Assembly (NCBI RefSeq): GCF_964355755.1
Contig: NC_092674.1
Location: forward strand, 15,383,001 to 15,447,000
Reading direction: 5' to 3'
DNA: 64,000 nt
Source: Antedon mediterranea
Lineage: Eukaryota > Echinodermata > Crinoidea > Comatulida > Antedonidae
Shown one piece after another: positions 43,601-51,152 of this stretch. Numbering within the stretch: the first letter of the stretch is position 1; each line of letters opens with the position of its first letter. Both the position numbers and the translations under genes were made by a program. Under the pieces are notes generated by a model, which saw nothing but the letters and a program-made list of their open reading frames with translations, did not search any database and was not told where the DNA came from.

Positions 43601-45589
43601 TTTTTATTTAGTAATCATTAAACAGCTAGAGGAAAATGGAAAAGTTGATCTAGCGTATTTGAATCCATCAGAATTACTGAAAGCTGAATTAAAGTAAGTG
43701 ATTGTAACAAAATGTTGGCAAAGCTAATATATACATTAGAAATTAATAAATTTAGGGTGTGAGTTATAATTTGGTTAAACTTGGTTCACATATAGACCCG
43801 ATTGATTCTGTCACATGCAACGGAATTGAAACTTGTTGCTGAGGCGCCAATGTGAACATCAATTAAGTACACGGTACCTCGATTATCAGCTTTTGTTGTG
43901 GTAGAATCACATCGTGTAATATTTTTGAGATTTTACAAATGATGGCAAGGTATTAGCAGTAAATTATCATTATGCATGATGATTTTTTTTTTTGAAGAAG
44001 TAAAACATTATTAGTGTTTAGTGGCCTCGGTCCTCAGCATGTAGTCATTGCTAGTTCAGGTACAGGTAGGCTACTGTAGCTACCCAGATGTTGAGTCGGA
44101 GCTTCAATCCAGTGTGTTGGCATTTGAATTAATCATTTGTCACATAAAATTATTCAAGATTGATTCCACTAACTAGTGAGAACCTTATTAGAATTACTGG
44201 ATTATTGGGTTAGACTATAGATAATATTATAATTTTTTATTTTTTGTAATCTTGTCAATAATATATCCTCTGTTGTTAATGATGACTGATTTCAATATAT
44301 TTTTCTTCTGAATATTTTCAATTAATTACAAGTGACAGTTGTAACTAGAAGGTCGATAATAATGTGGTATACTGAACACATAGAGTTCTTTCAATACTTT
44401 AATCCCCCAGGAAAAGATCACGACCATGTGCTGTTTCCTCTTCCTGGCCAATCTGTAAATAAACAATCTGACAGCTATTGGCCTTATTTAATTCGGAGAA
44501 AAACGTGAACATGGATTTCCTCTTTGCCAAGCATGTTTTCCCAGTTCTCAACAGTTGTAATTGAGTAGAATAAATCCAATCAGGTTTAAACATGTTTATT
44601 GATGCCATCTGAGAACCAAATGTGTTACGCCAACATGCTTCTTTTGTGCGTCAGCATATGCTACTCATTCTGTTCTTTTATTGACAAGTCAATGAATGTG
44701 ACACAAATGCTCCTTCTGTGTATCTCCCTCAGCGTAAGAAAATGAATTAGCCAATATTTTCAATTGAAATCATCTGCAATCATTTCCGTTGTGATCAAAT
44801 TGTTACTCTATGTCAATCAACATGAACAGAAAGCCTTTGAACAGGCACATTCTATACTTTCATAGAATATTAACCAGCCTATAGGTGATATAATGTGATT
44901 CCATTGATTCTACTAGTGTCTAAGGCCCTTATTCATGATGTTTTTAGTAAAGGTTTAGTCCGGAACTAAAGATTGTCCCCTTTCATGAATACTGTTTTAA
45001 GATAGTCCTGGAGGTTAGACCCCTTTCATGAATATGTGCCTAAAAATGTTAATGTTTCTACTTGAGGCTATGTTAATTTTTTTCTGTAGGCCTGAAAAAA
45101 ACCCTGAATACATTACATTTGCGCCTTATACTAATAATATAATAATACTAATAGTAAATACTTTGTTGAATGTCATTGAAATATTACAATGGCATGTGGC
45201 GTTACACCTTTACAAGTTTGTATAATTAATAATTAATGCAATAAATAAATTCTAAATATTTGTATTTTGTGTTTAGGATGGGCTTATATCAGAAATGTGC
45301 GCATTAAAAGACGGCAGCCTAGACAGTGTGAACCACGTTAGGAAAACGGCACTATCGGGGCAAATTTATTTAACCTAAACTAAGAGTTACCCATGCTCCA
45401 TACAGTCTTCTGCCTTAAAACAATATGTTCCAGAAATACGATACTGAATTTACCCTTATGTTAATTTATGTATAGAATATTATATACTGTATTATTTTAT
45501 ATCAACGTAGGTGCCATGTGTGTGATATGAAACAAGGTAACATGCCCAAGTTAAAAGCTCATATAAAACAGCATGTTCAAGATGCATGA
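13625..45589 (+). CDS. APTX: Aprataxin (HIT domain and zinc finger, no FHA)
   Basis: Aprataxin removes 5'-AMP left on DNA by abortive ligation and works in single-strand break repair. Coding exons: 13625-13780, 35069-35187, 40491-40544, 40896-40999, 43612-43693, 45511-45589. All have AG/GT borders and compatible phases; they total 594 nt (197 aa). Residues 1-20 are Lys-rich, a likely nuclear signal. The HIT domain follows ([36 protein letters not shown]-type [13 protein letters not shown]). LHLHAI carries the expected catalytic His113, then [17 protein letters not shown]. The zinc finger is C173-x2-C176-x12-H189-x3-H193. An in-frame TAG at 13616-13618 follows an acceptor-like AG at 13612-13613, so the ATG is well supported and a 5' UTR exon is likely. 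Vertebrate long isoforms carry an N-terminal FHA domain; none is encoded in this reading frame. Introns are 21.3, 5.3, 0.35, 2.6 and 1.8 kb. Confidence 0.94.
14022..14076. repeat. Near-perfect 27-bp-arm hairpin
   Basis: Arms 14022-14048 and 14050-14076 are complementary with one mismatch and a single central base (left arm begins GGCAGTGCCCCCATTTTAAA). It lies 240 bp inside aprataxin intron 1, so it would be transcribed. It may be a minimal inverted-repeat element or the joined ends of one. Confidence 0.8.
14077..15838. other. Aprataxin intron 1, unassigned repeats
   Basis: A GC-richer piece at 14085-14240 has GCCGGC words reminiscent of the MITE at 21385-21905. A 15060-15130 block is rich in AATATTATT. 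No exon is seen. Confidence 0.35.
15839..16441. mobile_element. MITE family A, copy 1
   Basis: About 600 bp with imperfect inverted ends (TTAAAGGCCAGGTGCGGGC at the left; GTACCTGAGCTTTAA at the right). It shares its interior with the inverted copy at 52711-53210: AATAAGCACTTTCTTATCA, GAGAGGCATTTT, TTATCAGATGACTAAATATA, AGTCTTCCTGGTTTT and ATTTGACC. It has no coding capacity. Confidence 0.75.
16874..16905. repeat. 32-bp perfect palindrome
   Basis: Left half CATGGAGAAATAAGTT, right half its exact complement, with no spacer. It lies in aprataxin intron 1. It could be a cruciform-forming site or the fused ends of a deleted inverted-repeat element. Confidence 0.85.
17040..17245 (-). pseudogene. 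Non-LTR reverse transcriptase fragment
   Basis: Read on the minus strand from about 17240, the sequence gives [12 protein letters not shown]. After a frame change it gives [20 protein letters not shown]. Both are typical of the region just after the catalytic core of non-LTR retrotransposon reverse transcriptases. It is short, frameshifted and contains stops, so it is a fossil fragment in aprataxin intron 1. Confidence 0.75.
17246..18553. other. Aprataxin intron 1 downstream of the lectin-like gene
   Basis: Contains short unrelated open frames on the plus strand (17959-18373) with no domain content. The 3' UTR of the minus-strand lectin-like gene should lie just below 18554. Confidence 0.4.
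18554..23520 (-). CDS. Secreted FTP / LamG / PAN-domain lectin-like protein
   Basis: Six exons on the minus strand: 23520-23460, 23055-22939, 22010-21924, 21064-20834, 20237-19620, 18831-18554; 1392 nt, 463 aa. Residues 1-20 are a signal peptide ([20 protein letters not shown]). Residues 21-160 match the FTP/F-type lectin fold ([50 protein letters not shown]). Residues about 195-365 are a LamG-like jelly-roll ([40 protein letters not shown]). Residues 373-463 have a PAN/apple-like Cys pattern ([18 protein letters not shown]). All five introns are phase 1, the usual mark of domain shuffling. If exon 5 is not spliced at the GTAAG donor (19619), it reads to a stop at 19606-19608, giving a 375-aa form without PAN. 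The Cys pair and one Arg of typical fucose-binding F-lectins are not evident, so sugar binding is uncertain. The gene lies antisense within aprataxin intron 1. Confidence 0.86.
21385..21905. mobile_element. Harbinger-like MITE in lectin intron 3
   Basis: Shares with 59081-59582 a left part (GGGCCGGGACTTCATATAGTGTAAA, related to GCCGGCACTTCGTATAGTG) including ATGAACGT-GTGGGTCAACTT. It also shares a right end of GCCGGCTACTAAATCG followed by AAATGGGGTTTAAG. It fills most of the intron between exons 4 and 3. No intact reading frame. Confidence 0.6.
22431..22692 (+). mobile_element. tRNA-derived SINE
   Basis: The head looks like a decayed tRNA: an A-box-like GGGTAGCCGAGTGACAC, then a B-box-like GGGTTTAATTCC about 50 bp later. 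A non-tRNA body follows (AAATGAGTACCTGGTTGAAA ... CTAGGGAGGATAAGGC), ending near AATAAACCTTTAACG. SINEs are copied by a partner LINE after pol III transcription. It sits in the intron between lectin exons 2 and 3. Confidence 0.7.
23521..24037. other. Upstream region of the lectin-like gene
   Basis: 5' flank of the minus-strand lectin gene, AT-rich. The promoter should lie here; no defined element is recognised. Confidence 0.35.
24038..24223 (-). CDS. Possible small secreted protein, 61 aa
   Basis: An ATG-initiated frame with a hydrophobic N-terminus ([13 protein letters not shown]) that looks like a signal peptide. A short polar part follows and ends GGCVCLNQH. It lies about 500 bp upstream of the lectin-like gene on the same strand. 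I do not recognise the product. It could be a real small secreted peptide, a first exon of a larger gene or a chance frame. An acceptor or donor that would extend it was not convincing. Confidence 0.3.
   Translation of the reverse strand: MNVQHFFRLLLCILCVCCNLGSFLAMNSNAVHYKTEAEFETAVIETLGERPAGGCVCLNQH
24224..25552. other. Aprataxin intron 1, nothing firm
   Basis: AT-rich. A short stretch around 24850-24890 (GCTGCCCTCTTTAGCAATA) recurs at 31150, so it belongs to some dispersed repeat. No exon seen. Confidence 0.35.
25553..26912. mobile_element. Older inverted-repeat element split by a Harbinger insertion
   Basis: The left end GGCCTGTTTATGAACAG...AGTATCCGGATA and the right end TATCCAGATACTTTAAATGTTCATAAACAC are inverted versions of each other, interrupted by the 1-kb element at 25838-26850. 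Without it, the outer element is about 350 bp and non-coding. So it is older than the Harbinger copy inside it. Confidence 0.65.
25838..26850 (-). mobile_element. Harbinger-type element, copy 1, with Myb/SANT remnant
   Basis: A 1013-bp element whose ends are inverted repeats (GGGTATGTTCAGACCTACGG at one end; CCGTAGGTCTGAACAGGCCC at the other), flanked by a TTA duplication (25835-25837 and 26851-26853) as expected for PIF/Harbinger elements. On the minus strand, 26467-26291 is an ATG-started 58-codon frame matching the start of a Myb/SANT-like DNA-binding domain ([14 protein letters not shown] ... NEMADTL). A stop then breaks it. Decayed continuation follows below 26291 ([25 protein letters not shown]). 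Autonomous Harbingers encode this protein beside a DDE nuclease, which is absent here. Nearly identical in inverse orientation to 33549-34555. Confidence 0.85.
26913..27491. mobile_element. TTAA-flanked MITE, intact copy
   Basis: Begins TTAAAGACACCTTCCCTAC and ends with the exact inverse, GTAGGGAAGGTGTCTTTAA. The outer four bases are TTAA at both ends, the target site of piggyBac-type transposases. The interior is non-coding. Related copies are at 4525-4905, 45832-46350 and 46744-47265. The piggyBac link rests only on the TTAA and is inferred. Confidence 0.8.
27494..29541 (+). pseudogene. Non-LTR retrotransposon reverse transcriptase, split by an insertion
   Basis: A 5'-truncated reverse transcriptase of the CR1/Jockey-like group. 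In order: motif [20 protein letters not shown]; the PQGSVLGP motif, here [11 protein letters not shown]; the catalytic FADD within [10 protein letters not shown]; then [14 protein letters not shown] and the C-terminal [16 protein letters not shown]. The frame stays open to HDLLKLH at 28381. A 908-bp element (28384-29291) then interrupts it, and it resumes as [20 protein letters not shown], continuing to [15 protein letters not shown] and a stop at 29541. A 3' UTR and an (ATT)n tail (29665-29693) complete the LINE-like end. The N-terminal endonuclease and the start of the RT are missing; the break abuts the TTAA-MITE. Confidence 0.88.
28384..29291. mobile_element. 908-bp inverted-repeat DNA element inside the RT gene
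   Basis: Left end CGCCCGTATTCTTAAACCGG continuing to about 28420 (ACTTTAGTCGTAGTTCGA); the right end is its exact inverse, up to 29291. TA dinucleotides flank it at 28382-28383 and 29292-29293. Removing the element and one TA restores the codons CAT-AGA and the open reverse transcriptase frame. The interior is non-coding and rich in TCGAACT / AGTTCGA words. This is consistent with a Tc1/mariner-type non-autonomous element; the TA duplication may be offset by one base. Confidence 0.88.
29800..31140 (-). pseudogene. Second non-LTR retrotransposon fragment
   Basis: Minus strand, 5'-truncated. Near 31130-30960: [39 protein letters not shown] and a damaged GPL motif, i.e. RT motif A and the following region. 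The middle is frameshifted. The C-terminal part 30512-30063 is open: [55 protein letters not shown]. The 3' end (about 29960-29800) has a short AAATA-type repeat and finishes GTGAATAAAGTTATATATA when read on the minus strand. It lies in aprataxin intron 1, opposite in orientation to the copy at 27494. Confidence 0.8.
31141..33229. other. Aprataxin intron 1, AT-rich spacer
   Basis: No exon recognised. It includes one copy of the hairpin box described at 31939-31968. A 68-codon frame that starts inside that box (31954-32160) has no domain and is not supported. Confidence 0.4.
31939..31968. repeat. Hairpin box TACCTCC-GGAGGTA, copy 1
   Basis: ATTACATATACCTCCTTGGC followed by GGAGGTAAAT. TACCTCC and GGAGGTA pair around TTGGC. 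The same box ends the repeat units at 37909-37938 and 60890-60910, so it is the conserved end of a dispersed repeat family. Confidence 0.75.
33230..33440. repeat. Dispersed repeat family C, copy 1
   Basis: Matches 38780-39060 over AAATATTTCT-ACAAAAAACGC-GCTCGCTT, AACAGTTTTAAA and the following TTACCTGAAAAAATGTA and AAGCAAAAAATAC. Pieces also recur at 47333-47410 and, inverted, at 52620-52700. Non-coding; the family is unknown. Confidence 0.6.
33549..34555 (+). mobile_element. Harbinger-type element, copy 2, inverted relative to copy 1
   Basis: 1007 bp, the near-exact inverse of 25838-26850. Ends are GGGCCTGTTCAGACCTACGG and CCGTAGGTCTGAACATACCC; flanks are TAA on the left and TTA on the right. 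It carries the same 58-codon Myb/SANT-like frame at 33932-34108 ([32 protein letters not shown]) with the same stop, then the decayed [16 protein letters not shown] and [12 protein letters not shown]. Since both copies share the truncation, they spread as an already non-autonomous element. Confidence 0.85.
34556..35068. other. End of aprataxin intron 1
   Basis: Unremarkable intron sequence up to the TTTTATTTTTTAAG acceptor of exon 2. A short palindrome (GATACTTCA / TGAAGTATC) directly follows the Harbinger copy. Confidence 0.4.
35704..36646. repeat. Minisatellite, 23-bp and 18-bp units
   Basis: About 940 bp of CACCCACAAATGTGAAAACG-type units. Two unit lengths alternate irregularly: a 23-bp unit with GCATCACCCACAAATGTGAA and an 18-bp unit with AACCACAAATGTGAAAAC. 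Units vary mainly at GTGAAAA/GTAAAAA/GTACAAA. The first half mixes both units; the second half is nearly pure 23-bp unit, which suggests a more recent expansion there. It lies in aprataxin intron 2. Confidence 0.95.
36647..37439. other. Aprataxin intron 2, nothing recognised
   Basis: AT-rich intron after the minisatellite. No exon, RNA gene or clear repeat boundary seen. Confidence 0.4.
37440..37938. mobile_element. Dispersed repeat family B, copy 1, ending in the hairpin box
   Basis: Shares with 59600-59945 and 60380-60910 a common order: CAACTAACAATAG, AAAAGAAATAGGTTT, TTTTAAAATTACAAATCACA, ACTCTTGCCT, TTACTTTAAGACTGCT, GTGGTCC, then AACAAAC...GATTACATATACCT and GGCGGAGGTAAATAA. About 500 bp, no coding capacity. 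The conserved 3' hairpin suggests a SINE or LINE tail recognised by a reverse transcriptase, but this is inferred. Confidence 0.6.
37939..38779. other. Aprataxin intron 2, no exon seen
   Basis: AT-rich intron. Short open frames at 37924-38115 and 38598-38840 show low complexity (Lys/Asn/Ile-rich) and no domain. Confidence 0.4.
38780..39060. repeat. Dispersed repeat family C, copy 2
   Basis: Second copy of the sequence at 33230-33440, in the same orientation, with an added short palindromic CTGTCTGTCAGACAATGG segment. Non-coding. Confidence 0.55.
39790..40000 (-). pseudogene. Short non-LTR reverse transcriptase C-terminal fragment
   Basis: The minus strand reads [20 protein letters not shown], then [13 protein letters not shown]. 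It resembles the conserved LHWLPV-R--FKIL---YK segment near the C-terminus of many non-LTR ORF2 proteins. Only this piece is recognisable, in aprataxin intron 2. Confidence 0.6.
41000..42796. other. Aprataxin intron 4, 5' part
   Basis: Intron sequence. A short segment near 41718 (CATAAGGGCAAAATTCGGTAAATC) recurs near 11120 and inverted near 45450, so it marks a dispersed repeat. No exon seen. Confidence 0.4.
42797..43540. repeat. 41-bp minisatellite, about 18 copies
   Basis: Units of 41 bp beginning CAGTCCTTCATACCCCCTTC, with only one common variant (GTATCAG versus GTAGCAG) plus changes in the last unit. Because 41 is not a multiple of 3, three units make one 123-nt cycle and all three plus-strand frames stay open, giving long false proteins. 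The array ends about 70 bp before aprataxin exon 5, close to its branch-point region. The high uniformity indicates recent expansion. Confidence 0.97.
43694..45510. other. Aprataxin intron 5
   Basis: Intron between exons 5 and 6. A possible small inverted-repeat element lies near 43785-43860 (GGTTCACAT / ATGTGAAC). A 69-codon minus-strand frame (44608-44399) has no recognisable domain. No exon seen. Confidence 0.4.
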
Positions 45590-45831
45590 TGGCAGGACTT
45601 CAATAATAGTGTAACCAGAGAATCGGATGTTTGGAGTCAGGATTGTGGTCTGGTGGAACTAAGAGCAACTTGCATGAATTAGTGGTATATAATATATTTA
45701 AAATTATTCTGTGCTAGTTTGTTGTTTGGCAGGTACACAGACATACCATAATGGTATTTTATGTGATTTAGACCTAAGCCTCTTGGTGATTTTAGTTGAG
45801 TGTACCTGAAAAGATGATTTCAATTGCACCA

Positions 45832-46350
45832 TATAAAAGACACTTTCCCTGCAATTTTTGACATTTTGTAAAAATAAACATTAAACCAGGTCATTCCTTG
45901 TCTTACTTATTTAAGTTTTATGGTTAATTATAATAAAAAGAAAGTAACTCGTATCAAATGTACTCTGGACCTAGCCTTGCTAGGCTTAGTTTAGTAAGCC
46001 TAGCTGGTAAACAGCTGTAACATATGAACATCGTGAGCTAGCTGAAGCCTGGAGTTGTCTAGTTGCTGCATTAATATCGTTTTTCTTTTATCAGAACCTT
46101 GTATTTTCGCTGAAAAGTTATGGTTCTTCCATTTGTTTTACCTTCACAATCGATGGAAAGTGGTTGCATCATAGATTTTCAACAGCATCAAAACGAAAAT
46201 ATTGATCTGCGCACAATGCACCCTTGTATTTTATTCTAATTATCAGAATCATATTATTTTTCACATTTTTACCAGGAAAAGAGGAAAAAAATTATCGCAA
46301 TTACTAGCCCATATAGTATTTATACATAAAGTGCAGTTGACCTTTAATTA
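45832..46350. mobile_element. TTAA-MITE family, copy 3 (inverted)
   Basis: Just 3' of the aprataxin stop and inverted relative to 26913-27491. Begins ATAAAAGACACTTTCCCTGC, contains CATTAAACCAGGTCATTCC, ACCTAGCC and GCGCACAATGCACC, and ends GTTGACCTTTAA. More decayed than the intact copy. It may supply the AATAAA at about 45875 used as a polyadenylation signal for aprataxin, which is inference. Confidence 0.7.
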
Positions 46351-46743
46351 GAAAAAAAAAGTGTCTATAAATTTTTTTTAAATCATAATTTACCATAAAA
46401 CGTTCATTTAAGACAAGGAATGACTTGGTTTAATGTTTTTAAAGTAATATGTATTACTAAATTCAACTGATGTTGACCTAAGCCCTTCTGACAGAACACT
46501 GACAATGTACTCTCCTAACCATACATACATGTATGTATGATATATTATCTATAGCATGTATGGACAAAATATTTTGCATTGAAAAGCAATAGCGAATTAC
46601 AGTCAATTGAAATTTATTATGACGTCATAAGTTATAAGATTTTGAATACCTATGCCTGTAGGCCAGGTTTACCTTGCTAAACATCTTGAGAATGTATTCA
46701 GGCAGCCCTAAGGTACCAATAATTATAATGTGTTCAACCTACA

Positions 46744-47265
46744 TTAAAGACCTATTCCCTACAATTTGTGATGTTTTGTAGAAATAATGCATATATATAA
46801 AAACATTAAACCAGGTTGCTTTATGGTAAATTATGATAAAAAGAGAGAAACAATGGACTACCTAAGTAGCTCGCGGTGAATGTCCTCTTGTGGGCGTCTT
46901 TAGGCCTAGTCTAGCTAGGCTTAGTCTGGTAAACATCGGTAACATACAAACATTGCATCTAGCTATAGGCCTATTCTGATGGTGTGTAGTTGCTGCATTA
47001 ATATTATGTTTCTGGTTTTGCCAGACTCTGTTGATAAAAATTGGGGGAAACCCGGTATTTTCCATTTATTTTGGATTCACGATCGATCGAAAAGTGGGTG
47101 AATTACAGAAGAAAAACAAAAATATCAGTCTGCGTGCAATGCATGTAGGGATTTATAGTGGGCCGCTAAAATGATTTGAATCCACTTATTTTTCACATTT
47201 TTAAGACGAGAAAAGTTGTCTAAATAGGACCATATAGTATTTATACTACTGTACGTAGAATATAC
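46744..47265. mobile_element. TTAA-MITE family, copy 4 (inverted)
   Basis: Begins TTAAAGACCTATTCCCTACA. It contains TTTATGGTAAATTATGATAA, GCTCGCGGTGAATGTCC, CACGATCGATCGAAAAGTGG and GGGCCGCTAAAATGATT, all in inverse order to 26913-27491. The right end is decayed and is followed by a C-rich tract at 47273-47284. Confidence 0.72.
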
Positions 47266-47894
47266 CTTGTGGTTCCCCCCCCCCCTTAAACATTTTTATG
47301 TAGCATATAGTTTTTATTTTATTTAAAAATTTAATTTATTTAACTGAAAAAAACTGTAATTTACAGCAAAAAATATTCAAATTGGCTGCTTGCCAGCCAA
47401 TGGGTTTTGGTTAATTCAACAGTTTATTTTTTACGGAAACTGCCAAATTGATTAATTTCATGCTTTTGGGGGACAATCTTAAATATATATAAATCCAAGT
47501 TATAGTCCTACTTATTGTAGTAGGATATAGGATAAACATGCCTTTTTCACTTGAGCTCCTGTGAATACTGTTCCGGCGAGAAGTGCTGGAGAACGGAGTG
47601 GTGTAAATGGTCCCTCTGCTTTTTTTCATTTTTTGGTTATCTTAGGATATATTATTGATCATTTTTTTGTGTGAAGTGCTTAGAAACATTGTATAAGACT
47701 ACCATTGTTATTATTAAATGTGAACAAATTTTACAATAACCTTGGGTAAAATTACTGTGGATAAATTATCATTATTCAAATCCTATGTAAACAAGGCTTT
47801 ATACTTTATAAAATGACTAATCACCATCAAAGAATTATTATTAAATTAAAGAACATACATTGTTTAATACTGTTTTAAGTTTTATTCTATTAAC
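47266..47894. other. Intergenic, repeat scraps
   Basis: Contains a piece of dispersed family C (47333-47410, AATTGGCTGCTTGCCAGCCA). No gene is seen between aprataxin and the inverted-repeat structure. Confidence 0.4.
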
Positions 47895-48170
47895 CCTTTC
47901 ACTGCATATACACGGTAATACCGGGTATGGGCAAAACAATGATTTAATCGTATTTGCCTATAATTATTATAGCACTTTCTATATTTTTTCGATGAACTTG
48001 AATATTTTTGCACTGCGTATACCCGTTACTACCGGGTATAAACAGACGTCGTTGAAATACGTATACACGGTAATACCGGGTATGGGCAAAACAATGATTT
48101 AATCGTATTTGCCTATAATTATTTTAGCACTTTCTATATTTTTTCGATGAACTTGAATATTTTTGCAAGT
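47895..48170. repeat. 155-bp direct duplication with TACCGGGTAT motifs
   Basis: CACGGTAATACCGGGTATGG followed by about 90 identical bases occurs at 47911 and again at 48066. A third, diverged motif (CCCGTTACTACCGGGTAT) lies between them at about 48018. Each motif is itself a palindrome-like GGTAATACC / GGGTAT word. Confidence 0.85.
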
Positions 48171-48367
48171 CATTAAAAGTTATTTCCAGCAAAAAAAACG
48201 GCCCTCTATAGTTGTATTATCGTCTTGAAAATAATGCGCCCTCTATAGTTATATTATATATAGTATAGTATATATAATAGTATTTCTATCTTGGAAAGTT
48301 GTTTTGAGTAGCGTAATGGCGGCCATTTTTAAATTAACAAAAATTTACCAGCCCCAATAGGGCAACT

Positions 48368-51152
48368 AGTAGAGCAGTTAATGACATGAGCTGTGCATTT
48401 TATTACCAAAGCATGAAACTTGGCACAAAGTTTCTTTGATGTATATAGATTCAAAATATCGAGGGGTGCCAAGTGTCCAACGTCCGGTATGGCGGCCATC
48501 TTGATTTCAAAATGGCCACCATAAAATCAAAAAATGTTCATATCTTGGCAACTATACACATTAGAGACTTGATTCTGGTCTCAAATTGTTCACTAACTAT
48601 GTATTTCTATTTGCTCTAATGAAAAGTTTCGTCCAAAAATGACCGGAAATGACGTTTCTTACAGTTTGACCTCGTATTTGTATATCTCTAACTACTGGTC
48701 ATTTTGTTCAGAATAAATACATTTATATTTGTAGTATTATGGAACATTTTCACATAAAATGACCGAAAATACAATATATGACCTTTGACATTTATTTATT
48801 GATTTTTAAGTGTGTGAATATACTGTATGTGGTTTTTGTTGGTCTTAAATGCACCTAATTTTGAATTTTTACCTGATAGGCGTAATTATATTAAATGATT
48901 AATGGATTTAAATTGTATATAGTACATAAAATTGGTAAACATTGTGCTTGGTGGTACCATTAGTTCAACGATGTTGGCACCTTCTGATTCGCTAAAAGTT
49001 TTAATAGTTTGACAGAGGAAATAACATACATGTTATGAAATATCGTAAAACCTCAAAAAGGTGATAGTATGAGCTTTTTTTCGAGATAGACTGTATTTGA
49101 ATGTCAAATAATTAGTATGATGATCGTGTATATATTATTAATGACCTTACAAAGAACCCTTTATATTTCAACAATTAAGCCTCAGTTATTCTACAATTTA
49201 TTGTTTTCCAAGTGGTAGGCCTATTTTGATTGCATCTTCTTTTTGTATGCTTCCTGGGTTAATATGGTCCTAACCCTCCTTCTTTGTCTGTAGATGGTCT
49301 TACACCCCTTTCTTTATTTGTGGATGGTCTTATACCCACTCTGTGTCTGTGGATGGTCTTACACCCCCTTCTTTGTCTGTTGGTGGTCTTACACCCCTTT
49401 CTTTGTGTGTGGATGGTCTTATACCCCTTTCTTTGTCTGTAGATGGTCTTACACCCCTTTCTTTGTCTGTGGATGGACCTACACCCCCTTCTTTATCTGT
49501 GGATGGACCTACACCCCCTTCTTTGTCTGTCGATGGTCCTACACCCCCCTTCTTTGTCTGTGGATGGACCTACACCCCCTTCTTTGTCTGTGGATGGACC
49601 TACACCCCCTTCTTTGTCTGTCGATGGTCCTACACCCCCTTCTTTGTCTGTTGGTGGTCTTATAATCCCTTCTTTGTGTGTGGTTGGTCTTGCACCCCTT
49701 CTTTGTCTGTGGGTGGTCTTACATCCCCTTCTTTGTTTGTAGATGGTCCGACACCCCTTCTTTGTATCTGGATGGTCTTATACCCCCTTCTTTGTATGTG
49801 GATGGTCTTACACCCCCTTCTTTGTCTGTGGATGGTCTTATACCCCCTTCTTTGTCTGGACCCACTACTTTGATTGATTAAATCAGACATTGTTTCTTGT
49901 ATGATCAGGAGACCAAGACCTTCAAAGTGAAAGTCCACAGGTGGATGCCTAAAAAGGTCTTGTACAGAACAGTATATTGTAGGTCCATGTCAATAATTTG
50001 AGGATTACTTGAATAATTATATTGAGATGTCTTTTACAAATTGATTTGGTTCGGATTTTGCTAAAAAATAAATGACTAGAGAAAATCGAGGAAAATAATT
50101 CAGATGAAAGGTTTACAGCAAAGGCCCATTACCATAAAAATGGAGTACATTTTTTTAGATGCAACAAAAATGAACAAGAATTATCTGAGTTTCTGACTAA
50201 TGAAAGTAGGTCTACTGCACAAATGCAGGATAAGTTTGTAGTAAGTACTTTGAAAGACGGTGTTCTCTTCTCTTAACTCATGAAAATGAGAACTTTTCGA
50301 ACTTGTCTCATATGCAACATCAAAGAGGCCAACAAAAGAATGCTACTTTACATCAAAAATTTTTCCAAATGGCATCTAACAATTCAATTCAACATATGGT
50401 ATAATACATTACAAAAAAAAAAGAAAAGATAAAGTAGAGAGGACCAAAACTTGTATCTAACGATTGACACATCACAGTTTAGCAAACAAGTCGGCATTGA
50501 TGAGCTCAGTGATCTGTCATACTTTATGCCTATCCTATCACATCAAAAGTCAAAAATTCACAATAATAATTCCTGGTCATTTTTGCGTTAAGTGTCATTT
50601 ATTTCGGTAAAAAAATTAGGTGCATTTATACCAATGTAAACCACATACAGTATGTTCACATAATTATATATGTCAAAGGTTATAAATTGTATTTCCAGTC
50701 ATTTTATGTGAAAATGTTTCATTACTACAAATATAAATGTCTCTATTCTGAACAAAATGAAACCAAAATCGATTGAAAATGATCAGTAGTTACTGAGATA
50801 TACAGATAAGAGGTCAAAGGTCAAACTGGAAGAAACGTCATTTCCGGTCATTTTTGGACGAAACTTTTCATTAGAGCAAATAGAAATATGTGGTTTGTGA
50901 ACAATTTTTCATTAGAGCAAATAGAAATATGTGGTTTGTGAACAATTTAACACCAGAATCAAGTCTCTAATGTTTATAGTTGCCAAGATATGAACACTTT
51001 TTGTTTTTATGGTGGCCATACCGGACGTTGGACACTTGGCACCCCCCGATATTTTGAATTTATATACATCAAAGAAACTTTGTGGAAAGTTTCATGCTTT
51101 GGTAATAAAATGCACAACTTGGCTATTTTTATGGCGTTAACTGCTCTACTAA
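48368..51152. mobile_element. 2.8-kb structure with long inverted arms
   Basis: Arms of roughly 500-550 bp (left 48368-48870, right 50605-51152) are inverted copies of each other. Shared landmarks in mirror order: AGTAGAGCAGTTAA, ATTACCAAAGCATGAAACTT, GTGCCAAGTGTCCAACGTCC, GAGACTTGATTCTGGT, TTGCTCTAATGAAAAG and AAATGCACCTAATTTT. The right arm has an extra 41-bp tandem duplication near 50896-50950. Between the arms lie a 30-bp minisatellite and about 700 bp of unassigned sequence. This resembles a Foldback-type element or an old inverted duplication; no transposase is seen. Confidence 0.75.
49282..49858. repeat. 30-bp minisatellite
   Basis: About 19 units of GGATGGTCTTACACCCCCTT plus CTTTGTCTGT, with frequent single-base and length variants. 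Because 30 is a multiple of 3, decapeptide repeats (VDGLTPPSLS) appear in open frames; these are artefacts of the repeat. It sits at the centre of the inverted-repeat structure. Confidence 0.95.

Noticed and set aside
49294-49938. Long frames with decapeptide repeats on both strands
   Set aside because: By-product of the 30-bp minisatellite; no start context, domain or splice signal supports translation.
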